64,000 nucleotides of DNA from Dipteronia dyeriana (lineage: Eukaryota > Streptophyta > Magnoliopsida > Sapindales > Sapindaceae), in the NCBI GenBank assembly GCA_032871835.1, contig CM065300.1:64801192-64865191 (forward strand). The letters are read 5' to 3'. Below are positions 46,472-57,657 of the stretch, piece by piece. Below the pieces are notes generated by a model, which did not search any database, was not told the DNA's origin, and was given only the letters and a program-made list of their open reading frames with translations. The translations under genes and the position numbers were made by a program. The stretch's first letter is position 1; the number at the start of each line of letters is the position of its first letter.

Positions 46472-49400
46472 TATAGTAAATGTGTCATATCTCTCATCCC
46501 CATGTTCTCTAGATGCCCATCAAAACTCTTTTGGGGAAGAGCCTTTGTAAAGGGATCCGCTAGATTTTCCGCTGACGCGATCTTGGTAATCGTCACGTCA
46601 CCCCTATGCACAATTTCCCTTAGAAAGTGATACTTTCTTTCAATGTGTTTCCCTCTCTTATGACTTCTTGGTTCTCTCAAATTAGCCACTGCTCCACTAT
46701 TGTCATAATAGATAGTGATCTGCTTATTCGCATCAGGAACCACTTCCAAGTCAATCAAGAATTGGTAGAGCCAGACAGCCTCTTTAGCAGCCTCGCATAC
46801 GGCAACATACTCGGCTTCCATGGTTGAATCAGCAATACAAGATTGCTTGATACTCCTCCATATGACTGCCACTCCTCCATATGACTGCCACTCCTCCAAT
46901 TGTAAACACAGATCCTGATGTCGATCTCCTGGAGTCAGAATCTGACTGAAAATCAGAATCTGTATACCCAATGGGAATTAAATCCCCTCCAGAGTATACA
47001 AGTATATAATCTCTCGTTCTCCTAAGATACTTGAAAATATGTTTGACTGCCGTCCAGTGATCAGGACCAGGTTTCGATTGAAACTTGCTAACTATGCCTA
47101 CAACAAACCAAATATCTGGTCTAGTGCAGAGCATTGAATACATGAGACTTCCAACTGCCGATTCATATGGAACCCTACTCATGAATTGCTCTTCATGCTC
47201 ATTCTTAGGAACTTGTTCCTTAGAAAGTTTGATTCCATGCCTGAAAGGTAACATACCTTTCTTGGAATCTTGCATAGAAAACCTAGACAAGATTTTATCT
47301 ATGTATGAAGCTTGGGATAATGCAATCGTTCTATTCTTTCTATCCCTTATGACTTGGATACCAAGAATATAACTTGCTTCTCCCAAGTCCTTCATATCAA
47401 ATTGTTTTGCTAACCATTCTTTTATTGATGTCAATACACCTACATCGTTTCCGATGAGTAGTATATCGTCAACGTAAAGAACTAGGAAAACCAACTTGTC
47501 GCCTTTAATCCTTTTGTATACACAAGGTTAATCAAGGTTTTGAATAAATCCAAAACCTTTAACGGCTTGATCGAACCTTATGTTCCAGGATCTGGATGCT
47601 TGCTTCAATCCATATATGGATCTTTGCAACTTGTATACCCTTTCCTCTTGGGCCTTTTCAATGAATCCTTTTGGTTGCATCATATAGATGCTTTCATCAA
47701 GACTTCCATTAAGGAAAGATGTCTTGACGTCCATTTGCCAAATCTCTAGGTCTAGAGATGCCGCAATGGATAAGAGTATCCTAACGGATTTAAGCATGGC
47801 CACAGGAGAGAAGGTTTCTTCATAATCGATACTTTCCTTCTGTGTATAACCTTTAGCTACCAATCTAGCTTTATATGTTTCCACCTTTCCATCCATTCAT
47901 CTTTTCCTCTTGTATACCCACTTGCACCCGATGGGTTTTATCCCTTTAGGCAAGTCTACAAGAGACCAGACTTTGTTTTTGAACATAGATTCAATTTCGG
48001 ATTGCATTGCCTTTTGCCAATGGCGACTATCAACATCTTCCATTGCTTCCTTGTACGTATAGGGATCAACGTCATCCGGAAGATTCTCTACAGGTTCTCC
48101 TAGACCGGTGTATCTTTTGGTTTGTCTAATAACCCTCCCACTACGACAAGGTATGGTAGATTGTTGATCTTGTGTTGGCACGGAACTTACAATTGGGCTT
48201 GGTTGCGAAACCTCTTGTTGAATTGTATCTCCTAAAAGCTCATTTTGGACAATTCTACTTTTAGGCACACAATTATTCATATAGTCCTCTTCTAGAAATT
48301 TGGCATTTGTCGAAACAAATACTTTAAGATCTGAAGGACTATAAAAATAATATCCTTTTGTTCCTTTTGGATACCCTACAAATATGCATGTTTCTGAACG
48401 GGACTCCATCTTATCTGTCTTTCCTTTTAACACGTGCGCAGGACATCCAAATATCCTTAAGTGTTGTAAACTAGGCTTTCGCCTAGTCCACAACTCATGT
48501 GGTGTTTTAGGAACCGACTTAGATGGTATATCGTTTAGAATATACATGGCAGTTTGTAAAGCATATCCCCAAAAAGAACTAGGGAGCTTTGAATAACTCA
48601 ACATAGACCTAACCATATCCAAAAGAGTTCTGTTTCTCCTTTCTACCACCCCATTTTGTTGAGGTGTGCCTGGTGCAAAAAACTGAGAAATTATTCCATT
48701 ATCAATAAGATATTGCTGAAACTCACCAGATAGATATTCTCCACCACGATCGGACCTCAAGATTTTTATACGTTTCTCAAGCTGATTTTCTACTTCAACT
48801 TTAAATGCTTTGAACATATCAAAAGCATCCGACTTATGTCTCATGAGATACACATAGCCAAATCTTGAGTGATCATCCGTGAAAGTGATGAAGTACTCAT
48901 ATCCACCTCTAGCTTGAATGCTCATAGGTCCACACACATCAGTGTGTATCAATCCTAAACATTCGATGGCTCTTGCGCCTTTGGTTGTAAACGACCTTTT
49001 GGTCATTTTACCTTCCAAACAAGATTCACAAGTTGGTAGATCATCAACCTTTAAGTCACTTAGAGGTCCGTCACATACAAATCTTTTAATCCTATTAAGG
49101 TTAATATGACCTATGCGTAAATGCCACAGGTAGGTTTCATCTTTTGATAATTTTACTCTTTTATGACTAGGATATGTTGATTCCGTGTCTAACAAGTGAG
49201 AGATATTTCCATGCAAATAGAATAAACCGTTTTCTAATGTACCTTTGCAAATAATTTTGTCATTCTTACTAATAATAAAGGTTTTATTAAAAGTAACCGA
49301 ATAATCAAATTTATTTTAACAAGAAACCGAAATTAAATTCCTCTTGAATTGAGGTACATAATAAACGTCTATTAAATCTAAATGCCTTAAAGAATCTAAA

Positions 49401-49483
49401 CTAATTCTAATATCTCCCACTACACTAGCAGACACCAACGCTTCATTGCCTAAACGCAAGTTGAATTCGTTCTCTTTAAGCCT
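46472..49483 (-). pseudogene. C2 pol: integrase, reverse transcriptase, RNase H, with several lesions
   Basis: Minus strand, nearly complete. Integrase zinc region [15 protein letters not shown]...CESCLEGK (about 49040-49130). Core has HTDVCGPM (first Asp), [15 protein letters not shown] (second Asp, about 48730-48775) and [16 protein letters not shown] (Glu, about 48620-48670). RT has MDVKTSFLNGSLDESIYMM, YGLKQASRSWN and VLYVDDILLIGND with intact YVDD (about 47445-47490). RNase H has YTDSDFQSDSDSRRSTSGS (about 46910-46970) and ADPFTKALP (46530-46560). Lesions: stops at 49316-49318, 47897 and 47528, and a 19-bp tandem duplication at 46860-46897 that shifts frame in RNase H. Otherwise conserved, so decay is recent. 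Confidence 0.93.
46860..46897. repeat. 19-bp tandem duplication in C2 RNase H
   Basis: ATATGACTGCCACTCCTCC occurs twice back to back. The equivalent site in copy 1 (about 1325-1350) has one copy. 19 bp is not a multiple of three, so the frame is lost. Confidence 0.92.
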
Positions 49484-50380
49484 TCACCTTTCCTTGAACC
49501 CCTGTAAGGAAAAACAAACATGATTAGTGGCTCCGGAGTCTATGATCCAAGAATCCATAGAATCCGCCAAAAAACATGTTTCAAGATAATTAATATTACC
49601 TTCTTCCATTCCTTGAGACTTTGGACAATTTCTTTTCCAATGTCCCTTTTCACCACAAAAGAAACACTTTCCTTTGATCTTGGTTACTTTCTTTGTCTCC
49701 TTCTTTGTAGGTCCTAGTTGCTTTTTCTTCAGTTGTTTCTTGACCTTCTTATGGGTCTTAACAGTAGCAACTTTACCTACGGTATGAATCTCTTGACCTT
49801 TGCCTTTCACAAGGATCTTTTCCGCGCTTTGAACATCTTGCATCAGGCCTTGCAAGGTGTATTCCTTATTATTCAAGGTGTAGTCCAACTTGAATTGATC
49901 AAAGGAATCCAATAGTGAGTTGACAATCATGTCAATTTTGGTATCACCATCTATCTCAGCGCCATTCAGTTCAGCAATGTTGAGATGTATTATGACTTTC
50001 ATCATGTGATCTTTCACAGCCTGTTCGAGTTTCATCCTAAGATTCATAAAAGCAGTCACTGCCTCTCTCTTAGTCATCCTAGACCTCATAGCAAACATCT
50101 CCTCTAGAGACATCATTATGTCGGCAGTAGTCTCCATTCCTTCATGTTGTTGTTGCAACACGTCGGAGATGGTGGCCATAATGTAACATTTAGCCATCTC
50201 ATCAGAAGACTCCCACTGTTTATACCCATCTCTTTGCTCCTGAGTAGATTCATCAGTAGGAGTAGGTGGTTTAGGAGTGCACAGAACGAACTTATGCTTT
50301 TCAATTTGCAACAACAACCCAATATTCCTTTTCCAAGTGACATAATTATCGTTAGTTTAAAGTATTATCTTTTTAGGATA
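49484..50380 (-). pseudogene. C2 gag and start of protease
   Basis: The gag particle protein: N-terminal LLLQIEKHKFVLCTPKPPTP, UBN2-type capsid region (ESSDEMAKCYIMATISDVLQ, EEMFAMRSRMTKREAV, LNIAELNGAEIDGDTKIDMI), basic linker, and a CCHC knuckle CFFCGEKGHWKRNC (about 49622-49664). The protease begins with SWIIDSGATNHVC (about 49510-49550). A TGA ends the frame at 49484. The first codons (about 50320-50380) are shifted or contain a stop relative to the expected N-terminus (DNYVTWKRN lies just upstream of the long open frame). Confidence 0.9.
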
Positions 50381-51751
50381 TTGATTAGGGATGGAGTTAT
50401 GATTTATTTTTAATAACAAAAATTATATAAGTAAATAACCATGATAAAGAACTTTTGAATATTTATCGTGAATTAAATAAAATAATTCAATCGTAAAAAT
50501 TCAACGGTGATCTAACACCCATAAATGTCAAGCCTCCTTTGGGAGTTCGCAATATTTACTAGTTGGACTAGGTCCCACCTAATTGTTAACATAACAACCA
50601 ACGTTTTATTTTTAGCCTTGTGATTTTATTAACAAGAACTCTTGGGAGGATATTAATAAACTCACATTGAGTGTGTTACCAAGTTATCGACCTTCAATAT
50701 AATCCTTCATGAATATCCCTCCTTTGGGAGTAGATATCGTTTGGGCTAATTGTCTAGTCTATCCTTATAAGGAAGTATCTTGCTAAATTCCATTCATGAA
50801 TACCTCTTGAGAGGTTATTCACGAAACATAAAGCTCAGCTAAACTTGGAGACCGTAAGTGTTCCAAAACACCTTCTCTCACTCAATTGTTTAAGGCGTGT
50901 GATCAAATTCCAAAGAATGATTTACCAAGTTATCTAGATGCCAATTTAGATACTTAAACCATTCAATGCATGTTCATACCAAAAGAGATATATGAGTGGC
51001 ACTCCTATTCTATATGACATGTTATCAAACAATGACAAACATTGCAATATTTACAAAATATAAATAGCTACAATTTTGGTCCATCCTAGAAAAACAAGTA
51101 AATTACATATATCTTGGAATACAAGAACCTCGTTTCTTGGCGAACAAGTCTTCACGCGACCTTCGTCTTTCAGACTCCCTCGGCTACCTCCCATGGGCGT
51201 GCGCACCCCTTGCCCTTACCCATGGGAGTGCGCATGTCACAAGCCCATGAAGGGCTGCCATGCGCAGCCCATGGCTATAACAAGGGCTGCCATGCGCAGC
51301 CCATGCCACAACAAACGTGGCTGCGCGCTCTTCGCACGCACGTTCGTTGTTACGGCTTGCACGGTCCCAAACTTGTTCAGGTTACTCCTAATTCTTCAAA
51401 CCTTCGAGTCTTTGAAACTTGAATGTATTACAGAAGAATTTACATAACAAAATACTGCAGTTTTTTTTATTACAACAGCAAAATAAAAAAAAAACTTAGC
51501 AACTACCAAGAAGGAAATTATAGCGATAATAGACCACCCTTCTTGTTACAATCCCAAAACAAAATTACATTGAAATTCTAGGACAAAATTGAGCAATAAC
51601 AATCCACATATAAAACTTATATATATCCATACATTCTAATGTAAATATATATGTGAATACCTAGAGTGTCATCTCTTTCTAAAACATGCATATATATAAT
51701 AAAAGAAAAAGATTCACGAACACATACATCAATTAATCAAGGGTACAACCA
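50381..51751. other. C2 untranslated leader
   Basis: 1.4-kb leader between PBS and gag on the minus strand. Mostly AT-rich, but 51170-51320 is GC-rich and repetitive: CCCATGGG-GTGCGCA twice (about 51191 and 51221) and GGGCTGCCATGCGCAGCCC twice (51252-51270 and 51284-51302). The latter can form a 7-bp stem with 5-nt loop. These may serve as RNA structure for packaging or dimerisation, an inference only. Confidence 0.6.
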
Positions 51752-51764
51752 GGCTCTGATACCA
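51752..51764 (-). other. C2 primer-binding site
   Basis: TGGTATCAGAGCC on the minus strand, 2 nt after the 5' LTR end; complementary to the 3' end of plant initiator methionine tRNA, the usual copia primer. Confidence 0.95.
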
Positions 51765-51766
51765 AT

Positions 51767-54283
51767 TGTAGGGAAAAAAAAAATTAGAAACGCAGCGGAA
51801 GCGTGAGAAAAAATGAGATTAGGGTTTGCGTATAAATAAAAAAAATTTCCTTTTATGCAACGAGAACCTTAACCCTAGATTAATTGATGTATATAAAAGT
51901 ATCGTACCTTTTTCGCGTGACGATTGAACAAGCGCCGAATTGATTCCGCAAGATCTTCCAATCCAATCGCGAACGTGAATCACCTAGGAGTGTGGGATCC
52001 CTTTCTTTAAATTGTATTCCTATGGATGGAGACAAAGCAAATATCTTTTCTTTGTTAGTTACAAATATCCTCCACGAGAAAAATCCAAGAACATCCGGTC
52101 ACTTGTGAATTATCAATCAATTTGATTGTAACTCGCGTGAACCTTGATTCGATGTTGTACACAAAACCCTTTTGATGTAAAGGATATTAGTATACTATCA
52201 AATACCAAAACATTCCCCTTTGTTCTCTACTTGGCCGAATTTACGCACTATTGATTAGAGATGATCGAATTTTGTCTAGAGTAAAATCATATTTTTCTCC
52301 CTCAAAATTCCTATTATGGCCGAAACTTTTTCTTTCTCAAATAAAGCTTGGCCGAAATTACCTCTAATTCACCTTAGGGCTGGTTGAATTTATCATCCAC
52401 ATATATATAGGTTCATAAATCCTTTTCTAAGAAGGATTCACTTGGTTGGCAAGAATCCTTTCCTTAGGTGGATTTATTTGGTAGTTAGAATCCTTATCTA
52501 GAAGGAAATCTATCCTATCCTATATTATACATGCGATGAGCGAAATTCCCTTGTTTAAAGTAGATTAGGAGTGTTTAATCTCTCCTAATAAAGATTACTT
52601 TATGGAAGAGAATCATATCCTTAGGTAGATTAGCTTGGTGGTTATGAATCCTTTTCAAATAAGAATTCTACCACTAAGTAGTTTTACTTGGTGACCAAGA
52701 ATCCTTTTCCAAAAAAAATTCTTTCCTACACCAAGACTCATAATCCTACTCAGTAGTGTGTTTGTAACCATATTAAAGACTTCCTAATTTGATTAGATAA
52801 ATAACTCCTTTTATTTATCTACTTATCAAATATAGTCTTTAACATTTTTATTTATCTACTTATCAAATATAGTCTTTAACATTAACTATACTACCAACAA
52901 TAGTATAGTTTTAGGAGACCATCTCCTAATAGGAAAAGATTTTGACTTTTAATTAAATAATTAATTAATCAACAAATTAATTAATATCCATTTAATTAAA
53001 TAATAAAAAAATAAAAATAATATATTAAAGCTACTATCCATAGCCATTGCCGCCCATACCTAGTATAAAGGCCATATATTATTTTTCTCATTTTATTAAA
53101 TCCATTGGACCATAATAAAAAGTCTACATATGAACTAGACCTATTCTTACAAAAAGAAACAAGTTCACATGCCTTATTACAATTCTAGATGGACCCCTAA
53201 ATTGGTCTGGTAGAATATATCAAGTGATCTATGCAAGTTCGTGTGGATTGGGGATCTTTGCGGGCTATCTAAATTTAAGCTCCAATAGACACAACCCAAT
53301 CAAAATCAACAAATGATTCACTTAGGTCCAATCTATTTAATTTTAGTTCATTCCACTAAAGAACTAAAATTGAACTCTTAAATAAAGATAGAATAAGTTG
53401 ATGTTACTCATTCATACCCTAGACAACCTTATTGGATAAAGTGTATCCTCGTGAAGAATACCAGTAATCGCCAAGAGCTCATAGACCGCCTATAGCTCTC
53501 CAAGTTACCATATTTACTCATATGACCACATTTTGAACTTCGATATTTTGACTTGTCCAGAAGCCATGTTTCAATAGACACTATTGAAAACTTAACGTTA
53601 AGATTTAATATCCAATACCTCAAAACATCCATATGATGGTATTCTACTCTCATTCTATAAATGGAACCACGATGTCCATATCTATAAATGAAGTCCTCTA
53701 CCGATTAACAAATGAATACCACCAAACTATCGAGGATAGACTATGTTATATAATCGTACTCATTGATAGCTCAAATGATAACACTTGCAACTATAAGTCC
53801 ATCATTTATCTCAGGATTGAGATAGACTCTCCGATTGTCTTCAAATGAAAACTTTTATCTATTGACGGTTCTAGATAAAGTATTTCATTTTAATCCTATT
53901 CAATGCGCCCAGTGCACTAGATTCTTTTGCCCAAAGACACCACAATTTGATGATTTAAGACTCATCATAACACATTTGATCCCTCTAAAATGCTAGCAAA
54001 AGAATCTACAACTTTGACAAGATAAAGGCGCCCAACCTTCTATCTTAAGTTGTGAATATTATTTAAGACTAACTAAAGAATTGTGTCTACCTCATACATA
54101 TCTAGATGTATGAACAATTCTTCTTTTCTCATAGTCTTTTGACCTTATGATTATTTACTTTTGACAATTATAATAATTAAACTATAAATGCTATAAGATT
54201 TGTTAAACTAGAAATCACTTTATTTATATGAAACGATTGTTAATTACAATATTACACTCTTGCTATCGAGCATAATTCTAGCA
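51767..54283 (-). repeat. C2 5' LTR
   Basis: 2517 bp, ends TGTAGGGAAAA (51767) and ATTCTAGCA (54283). Compared with the 3' LTR it has an extra copy of TTTATCTACTTATCAAATAT around 52816-52870. Confidence 0.95.
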
Positions 54284-54288
54284 TAGAC
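54284..54288. repeat. Target-site duplication, right, of C2
   Basis: TAGAC, same as 43972-43976. Confidence 0.9.
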
Positions 54289-54536
54289 GTCTTCGGCTCT
54301 TCACTTGGATTGAACTCAAACAATAGTGATTCTTTCTCGATCTGATCTAATCGTGTTATGGTGCACACTTGTTCATTATTGTCTCTGTCTTTGTAAACCG
54401 AGAGCTCTTCTGGCCATCTCCTAGGACACCTTAACTACTCCTACCCCCCGCTCAATTGGAAATTTGATCATTAGAGCGTAGGTAGCTGTTACTGTCTTAG
54501 TTTTATTCAAAAATGGTCGACCTAACAGTGCATTAT
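54289..54536 (-). pseudogene. Tat-type gypsy protease/RT-linker fragment
   Basis: Continuation of the Tat polyprotein beyond C2. The minus strand gives GRPFLNKTKTVTATYALMIK then FPIERGVGVVKV and EMARRA, the conserved stretch between the aspartic protease and RT in this lineage (FPT-GVG-VRG-Q--AR pattern). A stop interrupts it after VVKVS. It ends at 54536 where element B starts; gag must lie further right. Confidence 0.8.
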
Positions 54537-54758
54537 TGAAAATACAGACACAATTAAATGCTCAAGGCTAACCTAGAGGGGGGGTGAATCGGTTAGGCAC
54601 CTTTTTTGACTCCCTTAGAGCGTAGGTAGCTGTTCTTGTCTTAGTTTTATTAAAAAATGGTCGACCTAACAGTGCATTATTGAAAATACAGACACAGTTA
54701 AATGCTCAAGGCTAACCTAGAGGGGGTGAATAGGTTAGGCACCTTTTTGACTCCCTTA
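54471..54758. repeat. 144-bp tandem duplication across the gypsy / element B junction
   Basis: The block starting TTAGAGCGTAGGTAGCTGTT at 54471 recurs at 54615. It contains the last 66 bp of gypsy and the first 78 bp of the element B LTR, so the LTR start TGAAAATACAGACAC appears twice (54537 and 54681). CCCTTAGA at the joints suggests slippage or microhomology. It happened after B inserted. Confidence 0.92.
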
Positions 54759-54797
54759 GAAACAAACAAAAGTTTGTCCCTCTAGATTGCTTGTATC

Positions 54798-54800
<3 letters not shown>

Positions 54801-54842
<42 letters not shown>
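54801..54842. repeat. AT microsatellite, 21 units, in element B 3' LTR
   Basis: Perfect AT array. The same position in the other LTR of this element (62639-62648) has only 5 units. Confidence 0.95.
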
Positions 54843-54844
<2 letters not shown>

Positions 54845-55189
54845 ATTAAAGATACTTAATCAATATATAAAACAAGTAAAGTGTGATACAAACAAGTAAT
54901 CATAACACATACACAATCTATATTATAGAAAGGAAGTCAACTTACAAAAAAAGTTCTATCCATAGTATTCAAATAACAAATACAAATATAAGAGAGATAA
55001 GGATTGAGAAAATTTGACACAAGATATAAAGTGGTAAACCTCCGAAGAGGAAACATCCACAGGTTAGCGACAACCGATAAACAAAATCCACTAGAAGATA
55101 AGACAAGTACAATCTCTCAAGTGACCCTTTCACCTAGAAACTACCCTCATATCCTACTCATGAAGATGTCGCCCTCTTGCTCAACAATC

Positions 55190-55440
55190 CGAGGCCTCAC
55201 ACCTCTTGTCAAGACTTCCTCGCTCACCCTTCCTGATCCTCACGACCCTAAGCAAGAATTCTTGCTCAACTATCTGAGTCCTCCCGACTCTAGTCAAGAC
55301 TTCCTCGCTCACCTTTCCGGGTCCTCACGACCCTAGGCAAGACTTTCTTGCATGACAATCCGAGGTCTCCCACCTTTTGCCAAGACTTTCTTGCTCAACA
55401 ACATAGGTTTCACGCCTATTGTCAAGACTTCCTTCTCATA
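55190..55440. repeat. Short imperfect repeats in element B LTR
   Basis: Five to six copies of a 40-60 bp pattern: (C)AAGACTTyCTTGCTCAmC followed by a CCGAGkCyTCyCACC-like stretch. The same cluster is at 63000-63240, 33820-33970 and 39070-39280. Confidence 0.75.
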
Positions 55441-56373
55441 AGGCATATAGGTGATCATGAATGCAAAACGTAAACAAGCACGCAACATAGAATGTTATGA
55501 TCAACACATCCTATGGAAAATACTAGACATGAGCATGAATGCACAAAACAAATGTAATCTAGTCAATCATGCATGTTTAATCCATCTAGATCATGTAAGA
55601 TATGTTCAACATTAATTACAACCTAGATACATGCATAGATCTAAAACTTGAATCACAAGATATGTTCAATTAACACATAATCAAGTTTAAATCTCATATA
55701 CCAAAAAAATGCTAAAATCATGTGACAAATTCATTTAGATTAAAGCTAAAGTTCTAGAGCATATTTCCTATTCATAGATTCTACAAAACACATGAATAGC
55801 TCAAAGAACATAAGCACATGTATTATTGTGAGATTTCGGCCAAAGAGAGCCTAATACATGTGAGGGACTATTTTTCACAAAATCAATCAATCAATCAAAG
55901 ATCATCAAATAGTACTAGAATCAAAGCTAGCACAATACAATCCTAAACATGTAAAATTATAGGCAAAATTAAAACCTAACTCAACATGTGAGATTTCAAT
56001 TGAAACTCAATCTAGTTTTAAATGAGTTCAAAACTCAAATCAAAACAATCACAAGACACATATATATGTTGAAGAAGAAAACCCAAGGCAATTGACCAAG
56101 TTTTAAAAGAAAACTTTGAGAGAAAATCAATACCTTAGTTGATTTTGGTGCAATCCAGTTTTTGTGAGATTATACACCAAAAACAGCAATAAAACTAACT
56201 CAAACCTTCAGAGGAAAGATGGAAGATGAATAGAAAAACACTCTCAACTTTGAATCACTCAAATCGGAGTTCAAATGAAGAAGTTATGGTATTTAAAAGA
56301 TGAGAAAATTTGGATAGAAAATTCTGCACTAAATTTTTTGAATCTCTTTTTAGAATGAAATGTGAGAGGGGAG

Positions 56374-56385
56374 GGATATATAAAG
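56374..56385 (-). promoter_or_regulatory. Candidate TATA box in element B LTR
   Basis: CTTTATATATCC on the minus strand, in the transcription direction, about 60-130 bp downstream of the paired hairpins. The equivalent motif is present in element A LTRs (about 34919 and 40201). Confidence 0.5.
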
Positions 56386-56439
56386 GAGAGAGAAAATGGG
56401 CATATGAAATGACCAAAAGGGACAAGAAGCAGCCAATCT

Positions 56440-56519
56440 TGCTTGCTGCCCGAGATGGCATGTGGGCATCTCGGGGCAGCAAGCCTTCTGCCCCGAGATG
56501 GCCACGCGCCATCTCGGGA
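56440..56519. repeat. Two adjacent hairpins in element B LTR U3
   Basis: GCTTGCTGCCCGAGATG is mirrored by CATCTCGGGGCAGCAAGC (one extra G), and next to it CCCGAGATGGC is mirrored by GCCATCTCGGG. The two hairpins share CCGAGATG/CATCTCGG arms and so can also pair with each other. Present in all LTRs where this region survives (about 34989-35066 and 40270-40345). Confidence 0.88.
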
Positions 56520-57291
56520 AAGAAGAGCTTTGCTGTCTTCTTTTTCCCTTGTCCTTCTTTCACGTTCTTCGACTGTTCTCCTGCCTCCAAACTCGAAATT
56601 TGAATCCGTTTGCGGATTACAAACCGTAACTCTCTCACAGACCTGGACATATAAGATACTCAACCAAGTAAATAATAATTAAACTCGATATACAAAGACG
56701 AAGACAATGTATGCAACATGAGTTGAAATTGTAGTATCTTTCGACTTAGAACTTGAAATCAATAGTATGAGTAACCGAAATGACCGGAACTCAATCAAAA
56801 ATGATTTAAGACTAAAATTAAATTCAATATTCATGTTATATAAACATATACACATACAAACACAATTCACACTAGAATGCAAACTACATAGAGATAGTCT
56901 CCAATCATGCATTTTCCAAAACATGTTATTTTCATACCAATGCATGAGCATTCATCTTCAAGTGTGTGAACGTGTTATACATAGTGCACAACGATGCAGG
57001 GACACATATGAATGAATTGTATGTGTGTGCCTATAATGGTACAAAATGATGCAGGGACACAAATGTATGAATTGTGTGTGTGTGCCTAAGCCTTGTAAGA
57101 GAAAAATAAGATCTTAGTATACCTTTGTAAAGCCATATTGCATCCTTTCTCTTTGAAGACTTTGAACTTGCTTTGACTAGTTGTTCCTTTTTCTTCGAAG
57201 CTTGAATCCTCATGAATCTAAACAACTAAATCATTACAAGTAAACATCATTTTGATATGGAATTAATGCCAACACAATCTAAAACCTAACA

Positions 57292-57305
57292 GTCTCCCCC
57301 TTTGG
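57292..57305 (-). other. Element B polypurine tract
   Basis: CCAAAGGGGGAGAC on the minus strand directly before the 3' LTR. Two further motifs of the same kind lie upstream: TTGAGGGGGAGATA (about 57559) and CAAGGGGGAGCATT (about 58950). Confidence 0.85.
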
Positions 57306-57657
57306 AAAATTCCATGTCAAAACACCTATACATTTGCTACAAATATAAAAATGAAGATAGGTCACAAAATCACTCCCTCACATTACAATGAGTAAGATTC
57401 CTATAACTAATCTTCATCAACTCTTGAACTTCATCTTGATCTTCTCTTGAAGCAATCTACAAATCATCTCAAAGCACAATGTATATACAAGAGAAAAACA
57501 ACAAATGGAAACATATAATATGGATAACAATATACAATTAAGTCCACAAATACATGTATCTCCCCCTCAATACATGCCAAAACACAAGAATTCTTTCTCC
57601 CTTTTTTTGACATGAAATGATACCAAAAGTTAAGAAATATACCTCAAGACTCAAATA

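Larger units (their letters stand above)
43977..54283 (-). mobile_element. Copia family C, copy 2 (C2): full-length LTR retrotransposon
   Basis: Both LTRs, PBS, PPT and a complete gag-pol order are present, 10.3 kb. The flanking 5-bp duplication TAGAC (43972-43976 and 54284-54288) is perfect, so the ends are exact. Orientation is minus; it inserted into the RT/protease part of the Tat element. LTRs are long (2480 and 2517 bp) and differ by a few percent by eye. Gag-pol has at least four stops and one 19-bp frameshifting duplication, so it is not autonomous now. A single-polyprotein copia type; I would not commit to a finer lineage. Confidence 0.95.
27832..54536 (-). mobile_element. Tat-type Ty3/gypsy retrotransposon, host of three nested insertions
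   Basis: Minus-strand order: protease end (54289-54536), RT (42730-43945), RNase H pair (42091-42729), integrase (41080-41900), antisense extra ORF (29177-32028, + strand), tandem repeats (32195-32440), PPT and 3' LTR (27832-28661). Dual RNase H and an extra ORF between integrase and 3' LTR mark the Tat lineage. Interrupted by copia C2 (43977-54283), Sirevirus-like element A (33286-41070) and element B (from 54537). Gag and 5' LTR should lie to the right of element B, outside the window. Coding regions are broken. Confidence 0.85.
54681..57291 (-). repeat. Element B 3' LTR
   Basis: 2611 bp, minus-strand ends TGTTAGGTTTTAGATTG (57291) and GTCTGTATTTTCA (54681). Contains (AT)21 at 54801-54842, a cluster of imperfect GTCAAGACTTCCTCGCTCAC-type repeats at about 55205-55440, a paired hairpin at 56440-56519 and a candidate TATA box. 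Confidence 0.92.

Noticed and set aside
51076..51447. Open frames of 102-123 codons on the + strand in C2
   Set aside because: They come from the GC-rich repetitive leader and are antisense to the element.
56255..56663. Two long overlapping minus frames across the LTR hairpins
   Set aside because: They lie wholly inside the LTR U3 and promoter region and are frame-disrupted in the other LTRs.
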